Positions 51,608-62,366 of a stretch of 64,000 bases of DNA are shown here, piece by piece. The DNA is from Cupriavidus phytohabitans. GTDB taxonomy: Bacteria > Pseudomonadota > Gammaproteobacteria > Burkholderiales > Burkholderiaceae. Below the pieces are notes generated by a model. That model did no database searches and was not told the origin of the DNA. It worked only from the letters and a program-made list of their open reading frames with translations. Position numbers and translations under genes: made by a program. The first letter of the stretch is position 1, and each line of letters starts with the position of its first letter. Location of the stretch: NCBI RefSeq assembly GCF_000426345.1, contig NZ_AUFE01000014.1, positions 1 to 64,000 of the forward strand, written 5' to 3'.

Positions 51608-53205
51608 GATTGCACCTCGCTGGCAGCAACGGCCGGCACGGCATTGGTTTCGGTGGAGCCCTGGCTGTCGCGATGAGGATGGCCAGCATGGGCGGAGGAA
51701 GTCGGGACATCGAACTGCAGCACGCCGTCGGCGATGCGCCCGTGCCGGATCGTCAGCAAGTCTTTCAGGTAGTTCTGATAGACGCGCCATGGCTTGCGGT
51801 CGCCTTGACGGGGCAGCACGGTGGCGGCGCGTTGCACATAGCCCGAAGTGAAATCCAGGAACGGTGTGGGTTGCATGCCGGCGGGCGCGCGCGGCATGGC
51901 CGCGCGGTGGCCATGTCGGTCCATATGGCGCAGCAGGCGGCAGACGTACTCGGCGGTGAGATCGGCCTTGAGGGTCCACGAGGCGTTGGTATAGCCGAAC
52001 GCGAGTACCAGGTTGGGCACGCCGCTCAGCATCATTCCCTTGTACGCGAACGACTCGGCGGGGCGGCGCGGCTCGCCGTCGACGCTGACCGCGATGTCGC
52101 CCAGCATGTTCAGCTTCAACCCGGTGGCCACGACCACGATATCCGCGGCGAGCGTCTTGCCGCCGGCCAGCACGATGCCGTCTTCGGTGAACCGTTCGAT
52201 GGTATCGGTCTCCACCGTGGCACGGCCGTCGCGGATCGCGCCGAACAGGTCGCCATCGGGCACCAGGCACAGGCGCTGATCCCACGGGTTGTAGCGGGGC
52301 GTGAGATGCGTCGCGACATCGAAATCCGGCTCCAGCTGTGCCGCGGCCATGCCGATCAGCCGTGCCCTGGTGCGCTCCGGCCGCCGCCGCGCCAGCTGGA
52401 AGAACATCATGCCGAGGAGCACGTTCTTCCAGCGCGTGGCGCCGTAGGCCAGCCGCTCGGGCAGCAGGCGGCGCAGCTTGTGGGCGATCGCGTCCTCGGC
52501 GGGGCGCATCACGATGTAGGTGGGCGAGCGCTGCAGCATGGTCACGTGCCTGGCGCGCTTTGCCATCTCCGGCACCAGCGTCACGGCGGTGGCGCCGCTG
52601 CCGATCACCACCACGCGCTTGCCGCTGTAGTCGAGCGATTCGTCCCAGAACTGCGGATGCACGATGCGGCCGCGGAACTTTTCCTCGTTGGCAAAGGCCG
52701 GGCGATGGCCTTCGGCATAGCTGTAATAGCCCGCGCAGATATAGAGCAAGCGGGCGCGCAGGCGCAACCGGCTGTGATCCGCCGTGCGCTCGGCCTCCAC
52801 CGTCCAGCAGCCCGCGGTGCTGTCCCACGCGGCACTGACGACCTTGTGGCCGAAGCGGATATGCGGCGTGATGCCGGCTTCGTCGGCGGTCTCGCGGATA
52901 TAGGCGCGGATCGACGGGCCGTCGGCGATGGCCTTGGCGCCGCGCCAGGGCTTGAAGCGGTAGCCCAGCGTGTACATGTCCGAGTCGGAGCGGATGCCGG
53001 GGTAGCGGAACAGGTCCCAGGTGCCGCCGATGGCGTCGCGGGCTTCCAGGATGGCGTAGCGCTTGCCGGGGCAGCGCATCTGCAGGTGGCGCGCGGCGCC
53101 GATGCCGGACAGGCCGGCGCCTACGATCAGGACATCCAGGACGACATCATCGGGACGGGGGGCGGTCATGTCGGGCATCCGGGCGAGTGGCGCTTCTGAC
53201 AACAT
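51604..53205 (-). CDS. FAD-dependent Baeyer-Villiger-type monooxygenase
   Basis: A 533-residue flavoprotein. FAD Rossmann motif VGAGLSGIGAARHL; Baeyer-Villiger fingerprint FRGRIVHPQFWD (FxGxxxHxxxWD) at about residue 190; NADPH Rossmann motif VIGSGATAVTLVPEM. Such enzymes insert oxygen next to a ketone carbonyl to give esters or lactones. Possible starts are ATGs at 53205, 53178 and 53169; the first would place the N-terminus inside the operator palindrome, so 53169 or 53178 is at least as likely. It heads the operon with the hydrolase and Coq4-like gene and is divergent from a TetR gene. Confidence 0.88.
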   Translation of the reverse strand: MLSEAPLARMPDMTAPRPDDVVLDVLIVGAGLSGIGAARHLQMRCPGKRYAILEARDAIGGTWDLFRYPGIRSDSDMYTLGYRFKPWRGAKAIADGPSIRAYIRETADEAGITPHIRFGHKVVSAAWDSTAGCWTVEAERTADHSRLRLRARLLYICAGYYSYAEGHRPAFANEEKFRGRIVHPQFWDESLDYSGKRVVVIGSGATAVTLVPEMAKRARHVTMLQRSPTYIVMRPAEDAIAHKLRRLLPERLAYGATRWKNVLLGMMFFQLARRRPERTRARLIGMAAAQLEPDFDVATHLTPRYNPWDQRLCLVPDGDLFGAIRDGRATVETDTIERFTEDGIVLAGGKTLAADIVVVATGLKLNMLGDIAVSVDGEPRRPAESFAYKGMMLSGVPNLVLAFGYTNASWTLKADLTAEYVCRLLRHMDRHGHRAAMPRAPAGMQPTPFLDFTSGYVQRAATVLPRQGDRKPWRVYQNYLKDLLTIRHGRIADGVLQFDVPTSSAHAGHPHRDSQGSTETNAVPAVAASEVQS

Positions 53206-53220
53206 AGGTTGTCAGAAGCG
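53191..53220. promoter_or_regulatory. Perfect palindromic operator (TetR-type) of the monooxygenase operon
   Basis: Arms of 13 nt (CGCTTCTGACAAC and its complement) around ATAG. The core is TGACA-N8-TGTCA. It lies between the divergent monooxygenase and TetR genes and overlaps the first possible monooxygenase start. Most likely bound by the adjacent TetR protein. Confidence 0.85.
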
Positions 53221-53235
53221 ATATGACAAGGCATC

Positions 53236-53253
53236 TGACAATAGGGAATGTCA
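53236..53253. promoter_or_regulatory. Second operator half-match TGACA-N8-TGTCA
   Basis: TGACA (53236-53240), 8 nt, TGTCA (53249-53253), the same core and spacing as the perfect palindrome 40 bp before it, but with imperfect flanks. It ends 2 bp before the TetR start, so binding would repress the regulator itself. Confidence 0.7.
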
Positions 53254-53255
53254 TA

Positions 53256-53882
53256 ATGGCGCGCATGACCACCGAGCTCACTCCCGCACGCCGCTACCGC
53301 GGCGCCGAAGCCGAAGAACGGCGCACCCAGCGCCGGGGCCAGCTGATTGCCGCGGCGGTGCAGGTCTATGGCGAGCGTGGCTACCAGAACGCCACGGTCA
53401 AGGCCGTGTGCGAAGCCGCCGGCCTGACTGAGCGCTATTTCTACGAGTCATTCCCCAACAGCGAGGCGTTGCTGCTGGCGTCGTTCCAGGCTGTCACCCA
53501 CCGCTTGCTGCAGACACTGGCCCGCGCCGGGGAGGTGGCAGGCGGCGACGGCGCCAACCGGGCGCTGGCGATGCTGCGCGCCTATTTCGGGGCCCTGCAG
53601 TGCGAGCCGCGTTCGGCGCGGGTGTTCCTGGTGGAGATCCGCGGCGTCAGCAAGCTGGTCGATGGCGCGCTGGCGGATTCGCTGAGCGAATTTGGCGGCC
53701 TGCTGGCGCAAGCGCTGCTGCCGCCGGGCCGGCAGCTCGATCCGCTGCTGACCGCGGGCGTGGCGGGCGGGGTGATCCACGTCGCGCTGCGCTGGATCGG
53801 ACAGGGCTACACGCCCGACGTCGAGGTGGTGGCGCGCACGGCGCTGCAACTGGCCATGGTGCTGGCGCGCGAGCCGGACTAA
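53256..53882 (+). CDS. TetR/AcrR-family transcriptional regulator
   Basis: A 208-residue regulator. N-terminal HTH from about residue 20 (RRGQLIAAAVQVYGERGYQN, ATVKAVCEAAGLTERYFYES); the rest is the ligand-binding helical domain. The start at 53256 is preferred for its AGGGA upstream; ATGs at 53223 and 53265 are in frame. The two operator-like sites lie immediately upstream. It probably represses itself and the divergent monooxygenase operon until a substrate or metabolite binds. Confidence 0.9.
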   Translation: MARMTTELTPARRYRGAEAEERRTQRRGQLIAAAVQVYGERGYQNATVKAVCEAAGLTERYFYESFPNSEALLLASFQAVTHRLLQTLARAGEVAGGDGANRALAMLRAYFGALQCEPRSARVFLVEIRGVSKLVDGALADSLSEFGGLLAQALLPPGRQLDPLLTAGVAGGVIHVALRWIGQGYTPDVEVVARTALQLAMVLAREPD

Positions 53883-53900
53883 GGCGCGCCGCCAAGGCGC

Positions 53901-54545
53901 TTACAACTGCGGCGCTTCCGTCTTTTCCCTGAATTCGCACAGCGGCTCGATCACGCAGTGCCAGCATTCCGGCTTGCGCGCCTTGCACACATAGCGGCCG
54001 TGCAGGATCAGCCAGTGGTGCGCATCGTGCAGGAATTCATGCGGCACGCACTTTAGCAGCTTCTGCTCGACCACCTGCACGTTCTTGCCGGGTGCCAGCC
54101 CGGTGCGGTTCGCGACCCGGAAGATATGCGTATCCACAGCGATGGTGGGCTCGCCGAAAGCTGTGTTGAGCACCACGTTGGCGGTCTTGCGGCCCACGCC
54201 CGGCAGCGCTTCAAGCGCTTGGCGGTCGGGCGGTACCTTGCCGCCGTGCCGCTCGACCAGGATGCGGCAGGTCTCGATGACATGCTTCGCCTTGGTCTTG
54301 TACAGGCCGATGGTCTTGATGTATTCGCCCAGCCCGGCTTCGCCGAGGTCGAGCATCTGCCGCGGCGTGTGCGCGACCGGGAACAGCCGGCGCGTAGCCT
54401 TGTTGACACCGACGTCGGTAGCCTGCGCCGACAGCAGCACGGCAATCAGCAGCTCGAACGGCGAGCTGTATTCCAGCTCAGTGGTCGGGGCCGGGTTGAC
54501 TTCGCGCAGCGTCTCGAAAATGGCACGGCACTTGGCGGCGTTCAT
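53901..54545 (-). CDS. nth: Endonuclease III
   Basis: A 214-residue base-excision repair glycosylase/AP lyase for oxidised pyrimidines. The HhH motif with catalytic Lys is [14 protein letters not shown], the catalytic Asp is in [14 protein letters not shown], and the 4Fe-4S site is [17 protein letters not shown] (C-X6-C-X2-C-X5-C). Its ATG overlaps the stop of rsxB, so translation is coupled. The order rsxB-nth echoes the E. coli rsxABCDGE-nth operon. Confidence 0.96.
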   Translation of the reverse strand: MNAAKCRAIFETLREVNPAPTTELEYSSPFELLIAVLLSAQATDVGVNKATRRLFPVAHTPRQMLDLGEAGLGEYIKTIGLYKTKAKHVIETCRILVERHGGKVPPDRQALEALPGVGRKTANVVLNTAFGEPTIAVDTHIFRVANRTGLAPGKNVQVVEQKLLKCVPHEFLHDAHHWLILHGRYVCKARKPECWHCVIEPLCEFREKTEAPQL

Positions 54546-55378
54546 TGTTGTTGTTCCGGGTCGGGTTTGGCGTCGGGGCCGACGGCCGGCTCGGTCAGGC
54601 CGGCGCGCGCGCGGCGTGCTTCGGCGGCATCGATCTGCGCCTGAACGGCGGGGGAGACGTTTTCCGTATTGCGCGGCCGCGCGGCCTGCTGCTTCTGGCG
54701 AGCGCGCTCGATCGCGGCCTGGATGATGGCGCGCTTGCGTTCCTGCGCGGCGCGCTCGGCGTCGTCCTGCGGGGCTTCGGCCTGCACCGCGGCCAGCTTG
54801 GCCGCAGCCTTGGCAGCCAGGCGCGCGTCGTTTTCCTCGCGCTCGCGCACCAGCCGGGCCCGGCGCGCCAGGTAGCGTTCGTGGGCCGCATCGGCCTGGT
54901 CCTGCGACCACGCGTCCCAGCCGGTGCGGTCACCGGTGACCGGGACCATGGCGATGCAGTCGACCGGGCAGGGCGCCACGCACAGGTCGCATCCAGTGCA
55001 CAGTTCGGGAATCACCGTGTGCATCTGCTTGGCAGCACCGGCGATGGCGTCGACCGGGCATGCCTGGATGCAAAGAGTGCATCCAATGCACAGGCTCTCG
55101 TCGATCAGCGCAAGCGCGCGTGGCTGTTCGGTGCCGCGTTCGGGGTCGAGCGGCATGGGTTCGACGCCGAGCGCCCCGGCCAGCCGGCGCACCCCTTCCG
55201 CGCCACCTGGCGGGCAGCGATTGCAGGCCGCTGTGCCGGCGGCCATGGCCTCGGCGTACGGGCGGCAGCCGTTGAATCCGCATTTGGTGCACTGGGTCTG
55301 GGGTAGCAGCGCCTCGATGCGGTCGGCAAGGGACTTGACGGCGGGGTTCACGACAACAGGCTGGAATTCAGGAGACAA
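54542..55378 (-). CDS. rsxB: RsxB/RnfB-type iron-sulfur electron transport protein
   Basis: A 278-residue protein. The Fe-S domain [16 protein letters not shown] with CNRCPPGG comes first, then two ferredoxin motifs [16 protein letters not shown] and [17 protein letters not shown] charged, helical C-terminal tail of about 110 residues (Arg, Ala, Glu, Gln-rich) follows. The N-terminal membrane helix of E. coli RsxB is missing, and rsxA, C, D, G and E are not adjacent, so it probably works apart from the Rnf complex. It is coupled to nth by an ATGA overlap. Confidence 0.9.
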   Translation of the reverse strand: MSPEFQPVVVNPAVKSLADRIEALLPQTQCTKCGFNGCRPYAEAMAAGTAACNRCPPGGAEGVRRLAGALGVEPMPLDPERGTEQPRALALIDESLCIGCTLCIQACPVDAIAGAAKQMHTVIPELCTGCDLCVAPCPVDCIAMVPVTGDRTGWDAWSQDQADAAHERYLARRARLVREREENDARLAAKAAAKLAAVQAEAPQDDAERAAQERKRAIIQAAIERARQKQQAARPRNTENVSPAVQAQIDAAEARRARAGLTEPAVGPDAKPDPEQQQ

Positions 55379-55660
55379 ACCGGATCAGAACAGGACTGGA
55401 CATTTATGGGACGCATGCGGCGTTGTGCGTGCTTGGCGACATAGTCGCGGCCCGGGAAACACCCAGGGCGGGCACAATAGTCCCGCGAAACCCATCACCG
55501 GCAGGCGTCAGCGGGCCGGTCGGGCTTCTTCGAGCCCTCGCGCCGCAAGGATTATCCCCGATTTCGCCAATGGACAGAAACGGGGATGATGCGCGTCGCG
55601 CAGCCGGACTGCCGCATTCCGGCGTGTGCCATAATCCGCGCAACGATCGACCTGCCATCC

Positions 55661-56317
55661 ATGTCAACAGAGACCAAGACCAAACGCGACCCCGAAGGGA
55701 CGCGCCGACGCATCCTCGCTGCGGCCACCGAGGAATTCGCCAAGGGTGGTCTGGCCGGCGCCCGCGTCGACCAGATTGCCCGGCGCGCGGAAACCAACGA
55801 ACGCATGCTGTATTACTACTACGGCAGCAAGGAAGGGCTGTTCCTGGCCGTGCTGGAAAAACAGTACGCCGAATTCCGCGCCGCCGAAGAGAAGCTGCAC
55901 CTGGTCGACGAAGATCCGATCGCGGGCGTGCGCGCGCTGGCCCGTTTTGTCTGGGACTGGTACTACCAGCACCCCGAGTTCATCCGCCTGATCAACAGCG
56001 AGAACCTGCACGAAGCCCGCCACCTGAAGAAATCCGCGCAGCTGCAGCAACTGATCAACCCGGTTGTGGACGTGCTGGCCGATGTGATCCACAGGGGGCA
56101 GCAGCAGGGCGTGTTCCGCGACAACATCGACGTGCCGCAGTTCTACCTGACGATCTCGGCGCTGGGTTACTACGTGCTGTCCAACCGCTACACCATCAGC
56201 GCCGTGACCGGCCGCGATGTGGCTTCGCAGCACGAGCATGAGCGCTTTGCCGAGCTGCATACCGAGATGCTGCTCTGCTACCTGAAGCGCTCCTGCTGTC
56301 CCGAGAGCGCGCCATAA
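55661..56317 (+). CDS. TetR/AcrR-family transcriptional regulator
   Basis: A 218-residue regulator. HTH at about residues 12-58 (RRRILAAATEEFAKGGLAGA, VDQIARRAETNERMLYYYYG), then a helical effector domain (ALARFVWDWYYQHPEFIRLI) that fits the TetR_C group with YsiA-like members. The start at 55661 (MSTETKTK) is preferred; earlier in-frame ATGs at 55586 and 55589 lack a site. Its target is unknown; the neighbours are rsxB, divergent, and phaZ, convergent. Confidence 0.88.
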   Translation: MSTETKTKRDPEGTRRRILAAATEEFAKGGLAGARVDQIARRAETNERMLYYYYGSKEGLFLAVLEKQYAEFRAAEEKLHLVDEDPIAGVRALARFVWDWYYQHPEFIRLINSENLHEARHLKKSAQLQQLINPVVDVLADVIHRGQQQGVFRDNIDVPQFYLTISALGYYVLSNRYTISAVTGRDVASQHEHERFAELHTEMLLCYLKRSCCPESAP

Positions 56318-56322
56318 ACAGA

Positions 56323-56344
56323 AACGCCCGCGATTGCGGGCGTT
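56323..56344. terminator. Hairpin between TetR gene and phaZ
   Basis: Stem AACGCCCGC / GCGGGCGTT with loop GATT in the gap between convergent genes. The following T run is short (TTGTCC). Confidence 0.6.
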
Positions 56345-56362
56345 GTCCTGTCTGCGGCAGCG

Positions 56363-57619
56363 TTATTTCGCCGCGGGCTGGTGGTACTTGCGGATGAAAT
56401 CGCGCAGGTCCGGATAGATGTCCTCGCGCCAGCGCCGGCCCGAGAAAATCCCGTAGTGGCCGCAATGCGGCGCGGTTACATGCTGCTTGCGGTTTTCCGG
56501 GATGCCGCTGCACAGGTCGTGGGCGGCGGCGGTCTGGCCCGCGCCCGAGATATCGTCCAGTTCACCCTCCACCGTCATCAGCGCGGTGTCCTTGATATCC
56601 TGCGGCCGCACCGGCTTGCCATCGATGGCCCACGTGCCGTTGGCCAGGCGGAATTCCTGGAACACTTCGCGGATGGTGTCGAGGTAATACTCGGCGGCCA
56701 TGTCCAGCACCGCGTTGTATTCGTCGTAGAAGCGCACATGCGCCTCGGCGTCGTCGGCGTCGCCCTCGATCAGGCTCAGGTAATAGTCATAGTGCGAGGA
56801 CAGGTGCCGGTCCGGGTTCATCGCCACGAAGCCGGCATGCTGCAGGAAGCCCGGATACACACGGCGGCCGTGGCCGGGGTAGTTGGCTGGCACAGTGTAG
56901 ATGACGTTGTTCTCGAACCACTCGAACGACTTGTTGATGGCCAGCGAGTTGACCGCGGTCGGGCTCTTGCGGGCATCGATCGGGCCACCCATCATCGTCA
57001 TGGTGCGCGGCGTCGTCTCGCCGGCGGAAGCCATCAGCGAGATCGCGGCCAGCACCGGCACGGTCGGCTGGCACACGGAAATCACGTGCAGGTTCTCGGC
57101 GCCGATATGGCGGATGAAATCCTGGATGTAGTAGATGTAGTCCGACAGGTGGAAGGCGCCGTCTTCAGCCGGCACCATGCGCGCGTCGATCCAGTCGGTC
57201 ACGTAGACCTTGTGGTCCTGCAGCAGCGTGCGCACGGTGTCCCGCAGCAGCGTGGCATGGTGGCCCGACAGGGGCGCGCACACCAGCACCACCGGCTCGT
57301 CCTTCAGCAGCTTGATGGTCTCCGGGTCGTCGGCATAGCGCTTGAAGCGCAGCAGCTTGCAGAACGGCTTTTCCAGCACGGACTGCTCGACGATGGGGAT
57401 GTCGCGCCCGTTGGAGCGGACCGACTTGATGTCGAACGCGGGCTTTTCGTATTCCTTGCCGAGCCGGTACAGCAACTCGTAGCCCGCCGCAAGTCGGGGG
57501 GCTCCGGGCACCAGCGACATCGGGCTGAGGGGATTGGTGAAAGTCTTGGCGGTCGCCTGGGCCCACGCGGTCAGCGGGTGGAGGATCGAGCGCTGGAACT
57601 CATGCAGTTGGTAGAGCAT
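56363..57619 (-). CDS. phaZ: Intracellular poly(3-hydroxybutyrate) depolymerase
   Basis: A 418-residue enzyme that hydrolyses native PHB granules. The unusual active-site cysteine is C183 in ISVCQPTVP; D355 and H388 (APHCGHYG) complete a Cys-Asp-His triad at exactly the positions known for Ralstonia eutropha PhaZ1. Other typical parts are VVLVCAPLSGHHATLLRDTV and DWIDARMVP. It has no signal peptide, as expected for a granule-bound cytoplasmic enzyme. It is preceded by a 307-bp upstream region and convergent with a TetR gene. The match points to Cupriavidus/Ralstonia. Confidence 0.96.
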   Translation of the reverse strand: MLYQLHEFQRSILHPLTAWAQATAKTFTNPLSPMSLVPGAPRLAAGYELLYRLGKEYEKPAFDIKSVRSNGRDIPIVEQSVLEKPFCKLLRFKRYADDPETIKLLKDEPVVLVCAPLSGHHATLLRDTVRTLLQDHKVYVTDWIDARMVPAEDGAFHLSDYIYYIQDFIRHIGAENLHVISVCQPTVPVLAAISLMASAGETTPRTMTMMGGPIDARKSPTAVNSLAINKSFEWFENNVIYTVPANYPGHGRRVYPGFLQHAGFVAMNPDRHLSSHYDYYLSLIEGDADDAEAHVRFYDEYNAVLDMAAEYYLDTIREVFQEFRLANGTWAIDGKPVRPQDIKDTALMTVEGELDDISGAGQTAAAHDLCSGIPENRKQHVTAPHCGHYGIFSGRRWREDIYPDLRDFIRKYHQPAAK

Positions 57620-57840
57620 GCCGTTTCTGCCTGGTCTTACTTTGGGTCACGTACCACCAAGTACTAATGTACTGACAATACACGTGGGGATCGTCGCGGA
57701 TTATGCCCGTTCTCGAACGACCGTGCTAACGATCTTGCTTTGCAGCATATACCTTAAGGTACTTCCCCATCTGCGGAACACAATAAGGCATTCGCCTGAT
57801 TTTTGGATGACACTGTCCTACAAGACTGAAAACAAATGCA
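57620..57840. promoter_or_regulatory. phaZ upstream region
   Basis: About 220 bp without a gene between phaZ and the tyrB terminator. It must carry the phaZ promoter. Three GTAC tetranucleotides lie at 57651, 57661 and 57669; the last two form AGTAC-TAAT-GTACT (57660-57673), a small symmetric candidate operator. The stretch is unusually AT-rich for this genome around 57730-57830. No -35/-10 pair is convincing. Confidence 0.4.
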
Positions 57841-57866
57841 AAAAGCGGCCGAGGCCGCTTTTTTTG
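57841..57866 (-). terminator. Terminator of tyrB
   Basis: Stem AAAAGCGGCC / GGCCGCTTTT with loop GA, flanked by A and T runs. It stands 60 bp beyond the tyrB stop on the minus strand. Confidence 0.85.
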
Positions 57867-57926
57867 GGACGCCATGTGATCCTGACGCCAGTCATGGTGC
57901 GTTGCCCTGCAGCAACGCCGGCAGCG

Positions 57927-59123
57927 TTACATCACCGCTGCGATCGCATCGACAACCGCATCGATATTGCGGCTGTTCAGCGCCGCCACGCAGATGCGGC
58001 CGGTGCCGACGGCGTAGATGCCGTGTTCGTTGCGCAGCCGGTCCACCTGGGCCGAGGTCAGGCCCGAGTACGAGAACATGCCGCGCTGGGCCTTGACGAA
58101 GGAGAAGTCGCCCGGTACGCCCTTGGCGGCCAGCTTGTCCACCAGCGCATGGCGCATCAGCTTGATGCGGTCGCGCATCTCGGCCAGCTCCTCTTCCCAC
58201 ATGGCGCGCAGTTCCGGGCTGTTCAGCACGGTGGCGACCACAGTGCCGCCGTGCGTCGGCGGGTTGGAGTAGTTGGTGCGGATCACGCGCTTGACCTGCG
58301 ACATCACGCGCTGGGCTTCTTCCTTGCCAGTGGTGACGATCGACAGCGCGCCCACGCGCTCGCCGTACAGCGAGAAGCTCTTCGAGAACGAGCTCGACAC
58401 GAAGAAGGGCAGGCCGGAGTCGGCGAACAGGCGCACGGCGGCGCCGTCGGCGTCGATGCCGTCGGCGAAGCCCTGGTAGGCCATGTCCAGGAACGGGATC
58501 AGGTTGCGTTCCTTGACCAGTTCCACCACTTGCTTCCACTGCTCGGGCGACAGGTCGACACCGGTCGGGTTATGGCAGCAGGCGTGCAGCACGACGATGG
58601 TGTTGGCCGGGTACGATTTCAGCGATTCCACCATGCCGGCAAAGTTCAGGCCGTGGCTGGCAGCGTCGTAGTAGGCGTAGTTGACGACCGGGAAGCCGGC
58701 GGCCTCGAACAGGGCGCGGTGGTTTTCCCAGCTCGGGTCGCTGATGGCGACCTTGGCGTCCGGGTACAGGCGCTTCAGGAAGTCGGCGCCGATCTTCAGC
58801 GCGCCGGTGCCGCCCAGTGCCTGGGCCGTCACCACGCGGCCTTCGGTGATCAGCGGCGATTCCTTGCCGAACAGCAGCGTCTGCACGGCCTGGTCATAGG
58901 CGGCGATGCCTTCGATCGGCAGGTAGCCACGCGGGGTGGCGGTGGTCAGACGGGCTTTTTCTGCCTCCTGGACGGCGCGCAGCAGGGGGATTTTCCCTTC
59001 GTCGGTGAAGTACACGCCAACGCCCAGGTTGACCTTGGTGGCGCGGGTGTCGGCATTGAAGGCTTCGTTGAGGCCCAGGATCGGGTCACGCGGGGCCATC
59101 TCGACGGCAGAAAACAAACTCAT
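57927..59123 (-). CDS. tyrB: Aromatic/aspartate aminotransferase
   Basis: A 398-residue PLP enzyme of the AspC/TyrB family. Landmarks are MSLFSAVEMAPRDPILGLNE, VNLGVGVYFTDEGKIP, HACCHNPTGVD, FLDMAYQGFADG, the Schiff-base lysine in SSSFSKSFSLYGERVG and MFSYSGLTSAQVDRL near the end. It catalyses the last step in Phe and Tyr synthesis and aspartate transamination. The start at 59123 is the canonical one. The divergent uvrB gene starts about 260 bp away. Confidence 0.93.
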   Translation of the reverse strand: MSLFSAVEMAPRDPILGLNEAFNADTRATKVNLGVGVYFTDEGKIPLLRAVQEAEKARLTTATPRGYLPIEGIAAYDQAVQTLLFGKESPLITEGRVVTAQALGGTGALKIGADFLKRLYPDAKVAISDPSWENHRALFEAAGFPVVNYAYYDAASHGLNFAGMVESLKSYPANTIVVLHACCHNPTGVDLSPEQWKQVVELVKERNLIPFLDMAYQGFADGIDADGAAVRLFADSGLPFFVSSSFSKSFSLYGERVGALSIVTTGKEEAQRVMSQVKRVIRTNYSNPPTHGGTVVATVLNSPELRAMWEEELAEMRDRIKLMRHALVDKLAAKGVPGDFSFVKAQRGMFSYSGLTSAQVDRLRNEHGIYAVGTGRICVAALNSRNIDAVVDAIAAVM

Positions 59124-59381
59124 TTGGAATCTCGTGGTCGGCAATGAAAGAAAACGGGAAGGCGTAGAATGCTCCGGACTGCGCTGGCGGCTGGCAGGCC
59201 CCCATTCCGTTCTGGGCGGAATCGGCCCCACGCCGTTGGGAACGGCTTGAGGCGGCTTGAACCGGGGGCTGTCAACCCCAAGATTCTAGCGTATCCGCCC
59301 GTTTTCCTGAGGTTTTTCCCTAATCTCGCCATCACTTCTTTCGTTACTTCTTTATTACCTCTTCCCGCTATCCCGCCCCCT

Positions 59382-61466
<2,085 letters not shown>

Positions 61467-61541
61467 ACCTGCGCCGCGGGGCGGGTGTGCGCCGTGGCTG
61501 GCCTATAGTGAAATGCGTCAGAATCGATCCGGGGGCGCATC

Positions 61542-61844
61542 ATGGTAAAGCTTGGCCTGTGGGTCCCGCTGGAGGCGCGGCCCGGCAAGGAGCAGGAAGT
61601 CGAGCAGTTCCTGCGCGACGGTCTGGCGCTGGTGCAGCAGGAGACCGGCACCACGGCCTGGTTCGCGCTGCGCGTGGGGCCGTCGATGTTCGGCATCTTC
61701 GATGCCTTTGCCGATGAATCCGCGCGTGAGGCGCACCTGGCCGGCAAGGTTGCCGCCGCGCTGATGGCCAAGGCGCCGGAGTTGTTCATGGCTACGCCGC
61801 CGATCCAGAAGCTGGAGGTGCTGGCGGCCAAGCTGCCGGCGTGA
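61542..61844 (+). CDS. Antibiotic biosynthesis monooxygenase (ABM) domain protein
   Basis: A 100-residue dimeric alpha/beta barrel type protein: MVKLGLWVPLEARPGKEQEV, ETGTTAWFALRVGPSMFGIF and AREAHLAGKVAAALMAKAPE are the three typical blocks. Members are cofactor-free monooxygenases or small stress proteins; the catalytic residues are not obvious here. GGGGGC lies upstream. It is followed by two more small genes, possibly in one transcript. Confidence 0.8.
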   Translation: MVKLGLWVPLEARPGKEQEVEQFLRDGLALVQQETGTTAWFALRVGPSMFGIFDAFADESAREAHLAGKVAAALMAKAPELFMATPPIQKLEVLAAKLPA

Positions 61845-61864
61845 ACCGGGCGTAAGGAGCTGCC

Positions 61865-62086
61865 ATGGAACGCCAATTCGAGTACGGGGGCTATCTGGTC
61901 GTGGCCAGCGCGGTGCCCAATGCCGCAGGCGGCTTCGCCGGGCAGATGCGCATTGCCGACGCCTTTGGCGAGCCGGCTGGCCCGACCTACGAGGCCATCG
62001 CCGGCGATGCGCCGACGCAGGAAGCGGCCGTAGCGCTGGCCGAGGCTGCGGCGATGCGGGCCATCGATGCCGGCGAGGTCAACTAG
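61865..62086 (+). CDS. Small hypothetical protein (73 aa)
   Basis: A soluble acidic protein: MERQFEYGGYLVVASAVPN, then a strand GGFAGQMRIADAFGEPAGPT and a helix QEAAVALAEAAAMRAID. AAGGAG lies 6 nt before the start, which supports translation. No family is recognised with certainty. The strand-turn-helix order is the same as in the next gene, so the two may be distant paralogues. Confidence 0.7.
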   Translation: MERQFEYGGYLVVASAVPNAAGGFAGQMRIADAFGEPAGPTYEAIAGDAPTQEAAVALAEAAAMRAIDAGEVN

Positions 62087-62123
62087 CCGCCCACCCTGTC
62101 CCATTTCCCGAGGAGAACACACA

Positions 62124-62366
62124 ATGACCGAAATCGGCGACTGGAAGAAAAAGGTCTATGAAACCCACGAAGTGCAGGTCCAGGTCAAGCAACGCTCGCA
62201 AAGCGAATGGTCGTACACCGTGCGCGTCTGCCGCCCGGGGACCAATATCCGCGCCGCCGGCACGCTGACCGAGACCTCGCGCATCACCGACCATTTCAAG
62301 TCCGCCGAAGCCGCTACAGTGGCCGGTTTTGCACACGGAGAGCGCCTGGCCAAACAGCTCGCGTAG
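62124..62366 (+). CDS. Small hypothetical protein (80 aa)
   Basis: An 80-residue soluble protein: MTEIGDWKKKVYETHEVQVQ, then SEWSYTVRVCRPGTNIRAAG, and helix FKSAEAATVAGFAHGERLAK. AGGAGA lies 8 nt before the ATG at 62124. The pattern of beta-strands followed by an Ala-rich helix matches the preceding small protein. Function unknown. Confidence 0.7.
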   Translation: MTEIGDWKKKVYETHEVQVQVKQRSQSEWSYTVRVCRPGTNIRAAGTLTETSRITDHFKSAEAATVAGFAHGERLAKQLA

